Below, in pieces: positions 52,859-62,702 of a stretch of 64,000 bases of DNA. The position numbers were made by a program, and so were the translations under genes. A model generated the notes under the pieces. The model did no database searches. It saw nothing but the letters and a program-made list of their open reading frames with translations, and was not told the origin of the DNA. The stretch's first letter is position 1. Each line of letters opens with the position of its first letter. Origin of the DNA: Petunia secreta (Eukaryota; Streptophyta; Magnoliopsida; Solanales; Solanaceae); contig JARKIP010000033.1 in the NCBI GenBank assembly GCA_029990175.1, positions 558,001-622,000 on the forward strand, written 5' to 3'.

Positions 52859-53451
52859 ATGGCAGAGGAACAAGTAAAAGATACCATTGAGGTCCCAACA
52901 AGCATCTTGGCTAATCTCGTAGCCGAGGTGAAGTCTCTAAACCTCAAAATAGAAATCTTTGAGAGAGAAAAGACCCCGAGGGTCCACAAAGATGCCCGAG
53001 AAGGCACAAGTGATTGCTCAACCATGAGACCAGATCAATTTGCCGAACTAGCTCGTCAATAACGGTTGAAAGAATAAGCTCTTGTTCATGAAAGATTGTT
53101 TGGCAATACCCAAGGTGAAGTTCCACTCATGCGGGCCCGAAAGAATATAGCACCCCTTGAGGAAGTTGTTGAGGCTCAAGAAGGAGAGGGCCCCAGACTT
53201 GGTGACAATTATGATTATTTTGATGCTCCCTATCCAAATAGGAGGGCAATGAATGGAGGCCGGGGAGTGGATGAGGTCGTGGGCAAGGTCGTGGCCGCCA
53301 AGGGCTTATGTGGGGAGGAACTTGAGACGTGAGTATGATGAAGTCGATGACTACTACATGGGTCAACCGGAACCAAACTGTGGGGGTCGTGACAGCAATT
53401 TGAATAGTGTGAAGATCACTATCCCACCTTTCAAAGGGACTAGTGATCAGG
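52859..53451 (+). pseudogene. gag N-terminus of gypsy family A
   Basis: Starts MAEEQVKDTIEVPTSILANL, VAEVKSLNLKIEIFEREK, then a stop, then in other frames GDNYDYFDAPYPNRRAM, RREYDEVDDYYMGQPEPN, GGRDSNLNSVKITIPPFKG. This is the usual gag start of this gypsy group (..NSVKLTIPPFQG.SDPEAYLEWE). It is cut at 53451 by the next LTR, exactly before the part that survives at 39187 in the other copy. Confidence 0.8.
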
Positions 53452-53990
53452 TGATGCAACCCGACGCTCGGCTAAACCATTCACAAGGAGCCAAGCACGG
53501 GAATTGCAGCAGCTGCAGTCCATGTTCGCACAGTTTGAGCTGTTTGGACAAGCGCTTGAAGCTTCAGGGCAGTTCTGCCTACATTCTGCCTCAGAAATTG
53601 GAGTTGTTCATCGCGATCGCGCGTGCATAGATTTGATCGCGAAAGGCCAAAAAGAAGATCTATGCGATCGCAAGCCAGACGCGATCGCAGAAGAAGAAAT
53701 TGCAGAGCTGTGCGGTCGCACGTCCATAGACGCGATCGCGTAAGAGGCTGGTTGAAAGCCTTCGCCTATGCGACCGCATGACCATAGCCGTGATCGCGTG
53801 GCTATGATTTGTTGCTCAGCGCGATAGCGACCATTACTGCGCGATCGCACTGAGACAAGGATCAGAAAGCCCAACAGTAGTAATGACTTGAAGGCCCATT
53901 GTTAAGGGTTAATTAAGGCAAATGTGCCATACTATAAATACTCTTATTGCCATTAGCTTACCTAGTTTTTTTGGATGATATTAACCTAGT
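53452..53990 (+). mobile_element. gypsy LTR rich in GCGATCGC words, right end lost
   Basis: Starts tgatgcaacccgacgctc, and its first codons resemble the pol tail TRSQARELQQLQSMF found where pol overlaps the LTR, as in family A. A TATA box (actataaatactc) lies at 53931-53944. Five perfect gcgatcgc palindromes lie at 53613, 53664, 53681, 53732 and 53841, with at least five degenerate ones. The LTR is fused at about 53990 to the leader of a minus-strand element. Confidence 0.6.
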
Positions 53991-54306
53991 GAGGAATTTG
54001 GCTAAGCTTGTTTGCTTTGAGCGAGTTCTGGATTGCCTGTTCTAACAGGATTTTGAGGAGATTAACAAGGAAACCTCTGATATGAGAATTACCTTCACGG
54101 TATTGATCGCCTTCACCGTTGCTGGGCATAGAGATCGGCTCCTTGGTGAGATCTTTTGGCTGTACGCTACAATGGCCACGTTCTTGTGCCGACTCATCTA
54201 CTACGTCAGCACTGTTCTTTAGGATGTTCTCGTTGTTGTTGACATGATTGCGCCTTTTCCTCGTAGAGTACCTATTATTTCCTGGGCCCCACGGTGGGCG
54301 CCAAAG
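53991..54306 (-). other. Leader and primer site of a Tat-like element (minus strand)
   Basis: Next to the LTR at 54307 the minus strand reads ttggcgcccaccgtgggg, the primer-binding type of this family, also present at 62643. About 45 bp on, at 54247, a minus-strand ATG corresponds to the gag start of the other copy but is followed by stops. The element is cut at about 53990. Confidence 0.75.
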
Positions 54307-54784
54307 TGTTTATGTTTAAAATTAGACGTCTAGGTTAAACACTTAAATTTATGAATGGGTCACAAGAAATACAGTAAAATACGACGGAAAAGTAAGTAAA
54401 TAGAGAGGAAAATAGTAGCCAAGAAAGTGAGTTTTATTCCTTGAGAATAGCTGAATTCAATGGTGAATCGCTTGTTGTGCAATACAATGTAAGGAGGGGT
54501 ATTTATAGTAGTGATTATCCAGTCTTAATTATGGTAAAATACATTGACAAATGAGGCTCATGGGCTTATAAACGCAAGGCGGTGGTGTATATGAAACCCT
54601 AACTAGGAGACTATAACCCTACGACGGCAGGATGTATGCCTTGCTCCTATGCCCATCGCCTGAACGGTCATAACTCGTAGAACAAGCGTGTATCCTCTAT
54701 GCCCGATGACTTGTATGATAAATCTAGTCTTGGCAGTCGGACTCGTAGCCCCGTAATAATAGGTGGCATTTTTTCTCCCACACA
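54307..54784 (-). repeat. Tat-like LTR, full length 478 bp (minus strand)
   Basis: In element orientation it starts tgtgtgggagaaaaaatgcc, has a TATA box ctataaata (54500-54508 on the complementary strand), and ends taaacataaaca. It has the same length and block order as the plus-strand LTR at 62164-62641. It is a 5' LTR because the primer site follows it. Confidence 0.9.
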
Positions 54785-56153
54785 GTACTTATTTTTAAAA
54801 TGTATTTACTTATGTGGTACTATCTTATGTTACTTTATTTTTATGGCATATGACAACTGAATATTTGTTTTGATTGACGTGGCTTGAGTTGTCGACCGTG
54901 AAAATCTTTTGTTAGCTTATTGAGTTGTTGGTGTGGTATCTTGGACCATTGCGTGCTTTGTAAGTAAGTGTCCTTATTGTGTGTTTGGATTTGTACTTGA
55001 GAGATCATTTGCATGTGTGGTGAGATTTTTGTAAAATAAGTTCATGTGTGTTCCTTGAAAGTTTGGAACTTTCTTTTAGTGTGCTTCGAGGTGAAATCCT
55101 AGGTAATACTTGACTTGAAAAGTGATTTCAGACTTTCTTCGGACCGCTAGAATTCTAAATATCCTACCCATATATATTGATCCTATTCAACCCTTTTGAG
55201 CTTTTTACCGATTCATTTGGCAACAGCAAATGAAACCCGGACCAATTCTTGTGTGCTAAGGCACCACTTTTCTTGTGGCCTTAACCTTCTTGTATGCATT
55301 CAAAGACATGCAACATAGGCTAATACCTAAGTTTGGGGGAGATGGTGATAATTAGGGAACCTCATGTAAATGTTAGTGAAAAGAAAAGAAAAAGAAGAAA
55401 AGAAAAAAAAAAAAAAGAAAAGAAAAGAAGAAAAGCGAAGAAAAGAAAAGGAAAAGAGAAAAAAGATGAATAAAAGAGGGAAAAGACTAGTGCCATCATC
55501 AATAAAAAAAAAGGTGGAGTTAGCCGAGAAAAAGAAAGTTGCAATGAAAAATATTGAAGATAATGTAGTGTTAAGGAGGTGTAAATTCACTAATTAGCCA
55601 GATATACCAGACCTTGAACCAAAAGCCTACATTACAACCTTATCAAGTCTGAATTGATTTTGAGTCAAGTATGCCTACATTAGTGGAGAAGTACAAGAAC
55701 GGCAAGTCTTTGAATTTTTGAGAAGCGCACATGAACATTTCTTTGTGAGAGTGAGAGTTTGAAATACTAAGAGTCCCAAATTTTACTAAAAATGATTTTT
55801 GTGAGTAATGGACTCTATTTCTTTCTTGAAAGGGTAGCAAGAGAATCTTAAGTGTAAGTTTCGAGTGCACGGTAAGGTACATGAACGAGTAAAGTAAGCC
55901 GATGACCTTGAGGCAACTCTCGAGGCTCATGTGTTACCTCTAGCCATGGTTTGATTGAATACATGTTTTTCTTGTCAAGTGTCCATGTGAATAAGTGTAA
56001 CTAGCTTGTACCAACTGATTCATTAATGCAAAATGGTTTTTGTGACTTCAAAAGGTGGAACATGACTTGATCTTGAGCTTAAACTAGAACATGCTTTGGT
56101 TTTCTTGATGTTGAGTTGCTTGAGGACAAGCAAAGACTTAAGTTTGGGGGAGT
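54785..56153 (+). mobile_element. 3' region of a gypsy element, Athila-like type
   Basis: No protein is encoded. The region carries two purine tracts of the form aagtttgggggag (55330-55343 and 56140-56152) and ends with gcttgaggacaagcaaagac before the second tract, which is typical of the stretch between pol and 3' LTR in large gypsy elements. A purine-rich tract lies at 55376-55480. The lineage is a guess from memory of similar elements. Confidence 0.6.
55376..55480 (+). repeat. Purine tract of gaaaag words
   Basis: About 100 bp are almost wholly A and G (gaaaagaaaagaaaaagaag and similar). Open frames on both strands over this stretch are low complexity and not genes. Such mirror-like purine tracts can form triplex DNA. 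Confidence 0.85.
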
Positions 56154-57636
56154 TGATAAGTTGGTATTTTACCAACTTAAAGACAACTTTAGACTTAAGC
56201 TTTTTAATCCAAAAGCAACATTATGTGTTATTAATGCCATGAATTGCTTAGTTTCAAGTTAAAATGAGTTTACAAGAGTTGTTGACTAAAAAGTGAAGCT
56301 AAAGAGAAAAAAAGGAGCAAAAATGTGAGCAATGCAATTTTGCAGAGAAGGGCGCCCCACCCTGATCAGCAGGTGGACTGCTTCATGGGAGATGCAGAGA
56401 AGTGCTGAATCTGGAAACACGGTGGGTGCCCCGCCCTGATGCTTAGGCGGGCTGCCTAAGGAGATCCTGGGAATACCAAGTCTGGAGTGAAGATTGGTGC
56501 CTCGCCCTGAAGCCTAGGTAGACTGCCTCCTGTGACACAGTGAGCTCTCAAGTGTTTAGCTACAGAGGGCGCCCTACCTCAAGAATTGGGCAGACCGCTA
56601 AAGCCTGCAGAAAAGAGTGAAAAATTAGCCAAGGCTTAGAAGGGTGGACCACCCCTTGTCCTTAGTGGGCCGCCCATGGCAAATCTGTAATTAAATTCTA
56701 ACTTAGTATAAATAGAACAAAGCTAGGGTTTAATTATAACATATTCTATTCTATATTCAAGCACTACTCTTAGAGGCGAGGTTTAAGAAACAAGATTGAA
56801 AGTTTCCATTGATTTGTAAGCTTATTATCTTGTACTTTTGGATCCTTAATCATATATCAATACATCTTTCATGTTTGAATCCATTCCATCTCCTCATTGC
56901 ATGAATTTGTGTTTGATCCAAACCGTTAGTATGAGTAGCTAAGCTCATGACTAGGGGTTTAAACATGTTATAAGTTGAAGAAAATCAATGGGTGTTGCTT
57001 AGATTGACCAAGCATAACATAAGTAATGATTATCTAACTCCCATTACATTATCATCAAAATCGTAGTATCCATGATATTAGGGTTGCATTTTTACTTTGC
57101 TAACTAAAGATTTGGGAGAGATTAGCTAGTGTAGATTAGTAGAGTTAGCAAGGATTTAGGTTTTATTGGCTATAACTTAGCCTAATGAATCTAAAAGAGG
57201 CTGCACTCGGAAGAGGTCCTCTTTTTTTGGGTCCATGAGTTAGATCCTTATGCGCCGAGTTATGTCTTCGACGAGCGCAGTGAGGTAGACCCCTCTTAGG
57301 CCTGGCAGTTTCTAGGGGTGACCATAGAATGACTCGACCATATTCATGCTCATGTTAGGTATGCGAAAATACTCTACCCATTGATTGGACATCACTATTA
57401 GGCGTTTACGCCACTAGCTTCCTATTATAGATTCAATTACTTGTTTTTAATTAATTACTTTGTAGTTTATGATAACTTTTCAACAACCACTTTTGCTTTC
57501 TATCAGATATATATATCTTTGACGCTCTGCCTTGAATGACTAGTTCTCTTGAAAAATCGACCTTGACTCATATCAGATATATATATCTTTGACGACCGCC
57601 CCTCACGATTACTGGTGTAGGATTGAGCGTGGATCA
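56154..57636 (+). repeat. gypsy 3' LTR, about 1.5 kb
   Basis: Starts tgataagttggtattttacc after the purine tract and ends ggattgagcgtggatca. A TATA box is at 56707-56714 (tataaata). It has a GC-rich segment with repeated gggcgcccc / aggcgggctgcc words (56340-56690), and a 24-bp direct repeat tatcagatatatatatcttt-gacg at 57501 and 57571. The order (tract, TG...CA) fits an Athila-like 3' LTR. Confidence 0.7.
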
Positions 57637-57770
57637 ACATGCCTCACTTTTATTTTAATAAGACTATTATTCTATTTTAGTCAGCTTCAGCTGAGCTAGA
57701 AAAGTGAAAGCTCGATAACGAAGGTAGGTGGCATATATTGAGATCCATCTACGATCCAACTATTCATAGC
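57637..57770. other. Junction DNA
   Basis: Short stretch between two elements; includes cagcttcagctgagctag (57681-57698), an imperfect inverted repeat. Nothing else recognised. Confidence 0.3.
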
Positions 57771-59566
57771 CTCGGCCATATTGAAGTTGAAGTAATACCC
57801 TCACTCTTCATTACGAGCTAGAGTAAACTACTCACTCAAGCTAGATCACTTCTAGTTAAGCCACCATGCATTACTGTACGTTGCAATCGTCAATGCAATA
57901 ATTGCAACTACATGTCGGTGGGGACGCCGCCCACATCGTGTCGTTAAACACTTAAGCCCTCGAATGGACAAGCACAAGCATTCTAGCCTGAATGCAAAAA
58001 TGTCGTGTTGCACATAACGGGCTAAATTCGTCCCCTTGATGGCGTGGGCCTTGCGCTAATCAAAAGACGTTTATAACAGATGCAAACTAAGCCATCACCC
58101 GTTGATGCATAGTAAAACAACGTCCAAGAAGCGCACAAATATCTTAAAAAGACAAATGCCAAGAAAGGCACACAAAGAAATGCTACTTGATTGTATTACA
58201 AGTAAATACACAAGTATGCACGAGAAAACATGTATTGATGGATGTTCATTTTAATTAATATCAAAGGCCCAAAGGCTACAATATATACAATCAAGTTCTT
58301 TTGAGTATAATACTATTCATGACAGATGTTCTTAAGAAACTAAAGGTTCCGGGGGACTATGCCTATAAAAATCTCTATGGTTTCGCATAGGCGAAATGCC
58401 TTATTAATAATTGAAACTCCTACCCAGGAGATATGTCGAGCATTCTTCGATACTCGGCTATTTAACCTCCAACATCCATACACAGATAAACCCCCTCCGT
58501 AATGAAGCAACTCGAAGAACAAACTGAAGGAACGAATGTCTGTCAACCAGTAGAGGTTGAAGCAGATCTTCAAGCACAATTGGGAACTCATTAAAGATGA
58601 GGGGGTTGAGATTGGAAACCTACACCAGGCAGAAACATCCTCCCAAGGCAGCCCACAGCCAGCGGCCGAAGAGACGTCGCAAGAGCAGTGCATCAAAACA
58701 AACTGAAAGAGAGGATGACCTCGAACCACGAGCAGGCATAAAGCTTGGTGACTAAATTATCCGTCGATGGTTTAAGGTCATATTCCCTTTACGGCCAAGG
58801 AACAGAGCTAGTGGTGGATCGTCAACCTAACACCGTCAAGGAAGTCACCAGAATGCCAAAAGCATCCTAGAAAAGAAGCCTCATGACGGCTGGAAGGGCA
58901 AAACAATATGTCCTCGCATGACAAGAAGAATATCACAGAAACCACTATGTTAGAAAACAAGCGCACCGTAATCAGTGTTGTGCCACAAAAAAGACATTTA
59001 AAAGAATATCATTAGGTCCTGATCAAACTTCACGATATGAGGGACTCTGTTCATCTAGGTATGAATAGAGGGATGAAGAAAGTAAGAGATTAAAAGATCT
59101 CTATTGTTAGTTTTCTCAAACACCATCCATTTTGAGTGAAAGAAGTGTTCTGGAAATATGGAGAACATTTTCAAGAAGAAACGTGATTATTTTCCCAAAA
59201 GAGTAGTTTTTTTGGAAAAGACAATATGTTTCTAAGGTAAAACTTGTGATCAACATCTAGTTAAGAAGCCCCTTTTAAAGGTGGAAGAAGATAAGGACGG
59301 AGCACGAAGTGCTCAAAAGTAATAATGGATAGGGAAATGAAACAATTTGGCATAGTAAAAGCAGTTACAGGAAAGGTGCGAAGAATCGATAGAAACCAAT
59401 CAAAAGAAGAAAAGTGGAACTCAAGAAGGTTGAGGCGTCAACTTCGGTCTAAGTAACTACGAAGTTTCAATGAGTCAGTGAGATATTTTTTAAAACATCT
59501 CTTTTTCCTGCCTCTTTTACTTCCTGACCACTCACGTCAGCACTCAATAAGTGGGGGGACTAATAG
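57771..59566 (+). other. 3' region of a Tat-like gypsy (copy 2) with polypurine tract
   Basis: Matches 49310-51120 in block order. It has no conserved coding frame; the minus-strand frame 58340-58729 is not preserved in the other copy. It ends with cgtcagcactcaataa, the purine tract gtggggggac (59551-59560) and taatag before the LTR. Confidence 0.7.
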
Positions 59567-59772
59567 TGTGGGTAAAAATATGCCACCTATGATTACAATG
59601 ATACTAGTCCAAGGCATACATCCCACCGCCTTAGGGTTTACAGTCTCCTAGCTAGGGTTGAAATGTATCACTGCCTTTTTATTTTACAATAATTACAACT
59701 GGGGTACATCACAATTCACAGCTATAAATACCCAACCATTCCTATTGTATTATACATCAAGCGATTCAAGAT
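59567..59772 (+). repeat. Tat-like LTR fragment (plus strand)
   Basis: Starts tgtgggtaaaaatatgcc, with ggcatacatcccaccgcc, agtctcctagctagggtt and a TATA box gctataaata (59721-59730), all matching the LTR at 62164-62641. It breaks off at about 59772 inside a caagcgattc word, and minus-strand protease sequence begins. Confidence 0.85.
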
Positions 59773-60365
59773 TTTCTCATGGCGTATTGCAAGATTTATT
59801 TCACCAACAGATTTTTCACAGGAATTGTTGAAACTAACCAATGTATAGATACTTGGTCTTCAATTCCCATTACTTATACGGTATCCCACTTGATAAGGTT
59901 TACGGCGCTTCCAGCATCGACCAGAACATGTTTGACATCCGTGTCGCCTATTCTCAGTGTTATAACCAAGGCATCGTGGTGAGGAGTGCCGCAATTGGAG
60001 ATATCCTCATCACTGAATAGGATTACCTCATTTCAGGTGTGGCCTCCACCAGGCTCTTCCTTGTTCTGATTTAGGTCGTTAAGTAGTATTGGTCTGCCAA
60101 CTATTATGTTGATGGATCTTTTTGGTTCTGGCAGGTCTGGAGGACCCTCTGAGCTCATGTGCTTGGCGTATGTTTGCTTCTCTCTATCTATTAGCAAATC
60201 CTTCCGGTATCCTTTATTGAGTAGATCCATTACCTCTAAAATCAAGGCCTTGTAGCCTACGGTCTCATGCCCGTGATCTTTGTAAAAATCACAAAAGAGA
60301 TTCACGACTCTCTTTCCCGGTTCTGCTCTCATGTTTCTAGGCCAACATACATGGGTATTCTTCAT
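59773..60365 (-). pseudogene. gag C-terminus and protease of a Tat-like element (minus strand)
   Basis: The frame 60033-60365 has NLFCDFYKDHGHETVGYKAL, VMDLLNKGYRKDLL and PKRSINIIVGR, the gag end with its CDFH-type site. Downstream on the minus strand comes FSDEDISNCGTPHHDALVIT, GDTDVKHVLVDAGSAVNLI (aspartic protease site) and, in another frame, NNSCEKSVGEINLAIRHE. The order gag then protease is correct. It is cut by the LTR fragment at 59772. Confidence 0.8.
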
Positions 60366-60699
60366 ATGATCCTTTATGAATAGTGGATTGTAGATGGATC
60401 TGAATACAAAATTGACTAAGTAGAATAGTAGTTTTACTGAAAAAATAGGGGCGCGGAGCCAATAAATATTTTAGCAAACTTTAAATAACAATGATGAGGG
60501 GGGCTAGATACCCTTTAAAAGAAGTAAAACAAAAAGAGAAATACATGTCTCGAGTGTGGCAGTCAATTGACCTTTCAAAAATAGTACTTCTTAAGCCAAG
60601 TAATGGTGGTTCCCTTCGTGCTCTTGGGGATGTTATTTCCATGACAGCGATGCCCAGTATTTGGCATAGGGTTTGCTTCTAAGATGCTCTAGAGTATTC
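60366..60699. other. Unassigned segment between two minus-strand Tat pieces
   Basis: About 330 bp that I cannot place. It contains taggggcgcggagccaataa and an open plus-strand stretch from 60554 (MSRVWQSIDLSKIVLL), unlike any transposon protein I know. It may be 3' region of the neighbouring element or foreign DNA. Confidence 0.35.
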
Positions 60700-61530
60700 C
60701 CTAGATATCCATCGCCAGCTTGTGTTGAGCCCGGGCGCATAACCCATGGGTCATTGACCATCCGACGATATAGCTCTCCGCTGATCAGGCAGTACTGAGT
60801 TTCCTGCTTTTTCAGCCGTTTGCTTTCTTCCTTGCCTTAAGGGAGTGCTCCCTTTTCCAAGTATTTAGTTAGCGCGTGGTGCTAGTCAGAGACGGGTCCT
60901 GTGGTGGGAAATTCAAGGTCCAGCAGATCCGAGTGTGTTAGCTCGATCACCGTCTCTGGGCTGCCCGTATTTGCATCTGCACCTGCTACTAGACTGCCCG
61001 GCGTATCGACCTCTGTATCCTCCTCTCTATGAACAAATTTCCATTGGTGAAATTTTTTCAGAAAGGCATCTACTTTGTCTAGGAATTCTTGCGTACATAC
61101 GTCTTTAAATGCGAAGATTCCGTTTATTTGATTGACCACCAGTGTGGAGCCGCTATAGAGACTGATCTCCCTGTCCCCAAATATATAAGCTAATTCATGG
61201 GCTTGAAGTACTACTTCATATTCTCCGTCGTTGTATGTAGTTAGCAGGTGTTTTGCAGCCTTACCAAAAATCTTCCCAGATAGTGATTTACTTAGTAGGT
61301 CGAGGTCGGTATCTCCGCCGATTAAAGTTACATCCGGTGGCCTATTCATTCTATGGGGCCGATCTCTCTCATGGTCTTCATCTTTTTTTTCCAGCTCTCG
61401 GCATCATTTCCATGCTAAATTCAGTAGCGCAGTCCGCGAGAACTTGGGATATGATGGTCGTGCGCGGCTGGTAAATAATGACATATTCTCCCAATTCAAT
61501 GGCCCATTCTGTCAGCCCCCTTGAGAGTCC
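60700..61530 (-). pseudogene. RNase H domains and integrase zinc end, Tat-like RT-less copy 2
   Basis: Minus strand, in order: LTEWAIELGEYVIIYQPRTT, SQVLADCATEFSMEMMPRA (end of the first RNase H, 61510-61350). The long frame 60882-61349 follows with YNDGEYEVVLQAHELAYIFG and YSGSTLVVNQINGIFAFKD (second RNase H). Then come TKYLEKGALP and YCLISGELYRRMVND (integrase zinc end, to about 60700). No integrase core follows. Layout matches 48170-49220 on the plus strand. Confidence 0.8.
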
Positions 61531-62160
61531 TAGCTTGCACATAATGGTTAGTAATAGGACAGAAGAAACTACAATGACCGTATAATTCTAAAAGAATGGT
61601 CGTAACTCCTGGGTAGCCGTCACGACTGCAAACACTAGCTGGTCTGGGAGTGGAAGATGTGTTTCTACTCCTAAGAGCGCCTTACTAGCATATTGCACGG
61701 AGAGCTGTACTCTTGCCTCCTCTCGCATAAGAGTCACACTCCAACTACTTCTGAAATCGTGACATACAGCAAGAGACGCTCCCCCCAGCGGGCTCAGATA
61801 ATGATAGGGGTCTTCTAAGAATTTTCATCATTCCTGCCAATACTTGGCTGCAGAGCTTTGGCCATTTAGGGTCTTCATGATTTACCAATACTTCAGAAAG
61901 TTGATACCACAATTCCCTTGCTCGGGGGATCAGATAACTTATCACGGAAATTCGTTCTTTGAGTTCCGCTACTTCGGCTCTAGCCCCGCGCTCGACTAGT
62001 GTATCCCTTTCTGGCTCACCTCTGATCATGTTTACCTTTGCTTTTAGGCTTCCGCTGGTATCCACATCTTGTGAATATCCTTCTTTGAGCAGGGGCTGCT
62101 TGCCTCTACTTCACTTATTCCGAACGGGGTCGGGTATCTAAAGACTTGATGGAGTGTTGA
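61531..62160 (-). pseudogene. Protease end, spacer and RNase H start, Tat-like RT-less copy 2
   Basis: Starts at the insertion point with STLHQVFRYPTPFGISEV (protease end, 62150-62070). The spacer follows: LKAKVNMIRGEPERDTL, AEVAELKERISVISYLIPR, ELWYQLSEVLVNHEDP (61745-62065). Directly after it comes LMREEARVQLSVQYASKALL and VTATQELRPFF (RNase H). The RT core is absent between spacer and RNase H, as in the plus-strand copy at 48060-48190. Confidence 0.8.
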
Positions 62161-62163
62161 GGG

Positions 62164-62641
62164 TGTGTGGGAAAAAATACGTCACTAATGATTACGGGGA
62201 TACGAGTCCAGCTGGCTAGACTAGACTTAGCTTACAAGTCACCGAGCGCAGAGGATATACGTCTGCTCCTCGATCCACGACCGGTCAGCCGGTAGGATGC
62301 CAAATTATACATCCCACTTCCTTAGGGTTTATAGTCTCCAAGTTAGGATTTAGTATATACTACCGCCTTGAGTAAATAGGCCCACAACCTTATTAGTCTT
62401 TGTATTTTACCATAATTAGGACAGGGTAAATCGTAGCTCTAAATACCCCTCCTTACATTGTATTGTACAATCAAGCGATTCGCACAAAATCTAGCTATTC
62501 TCAAGGACTAAGATTATTTGCCTTCTTGCTTATTACTTTTCATTCAGCTTTTACTTACTTTCTTGCGTATTTACTGTATTATTTATCACTCATTCATAAA
62601 TTCAATTTTTTAACCTATACGACCAATTTTAGGCATAAATA
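62164..62641 (+). repeat. Tat-like 5' LTR, 478 bp (plus strand)
   Basis: Starts tgtgtgggaaaaaatacg, has ggatacgagtccagctgg, catcccacttccttaggg, a weak TATA (gctctaaatacccc near 62436), and ends taggcataaata. It has the same length as the minus-strand LTR at 54307-54784. It inserted into the protease coding region of the minus-strand element (the interrupted word is cacttccatc-like STLHQV). Confidence 0.9.
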
Positions 62642-62662
62642 GTTTGGCGCCCACCGTAGGCC
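62642..62662 (+). other. Primer-binding site of the Tat-like element
   Basis: tttggcgcccaccgtaggcc directly follows the LTR. The same type of site lies on the minus strand at 54288-54306. It differs from the initiator-methionine type used by the other elements here. Confidence 0.8.
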
Positions 62663-62702
62663 CTAGGCAATTATAGGTTTCTATGAAGGAAAATGTGAAA
62701 TC

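Larger units (their letters stand above)
51121..53451 (+). mobile_element. Second copy of gypsy family A, 5' part (plus strand)
   Basis: 5' LTR, primer site, leader and gag N-terminus, all in plus orientation. It matches the family of the element at 34280-39187, and ends in gag at KITIPPFKGTSD, just where the next LTR begins. Together the two copies cover almost the whole family. Confidence 0.85.

Noticed and set aside
55327..55597. Lys-rich plus frame and Phe/Ser-rich minus frames
   Set aside because: Products of the purine tract; no complexity or motif.
58340..58729. 129-codon minus-strand frame
   Set aside because: Not preserved in the matching region of the other copy; no domain seen.
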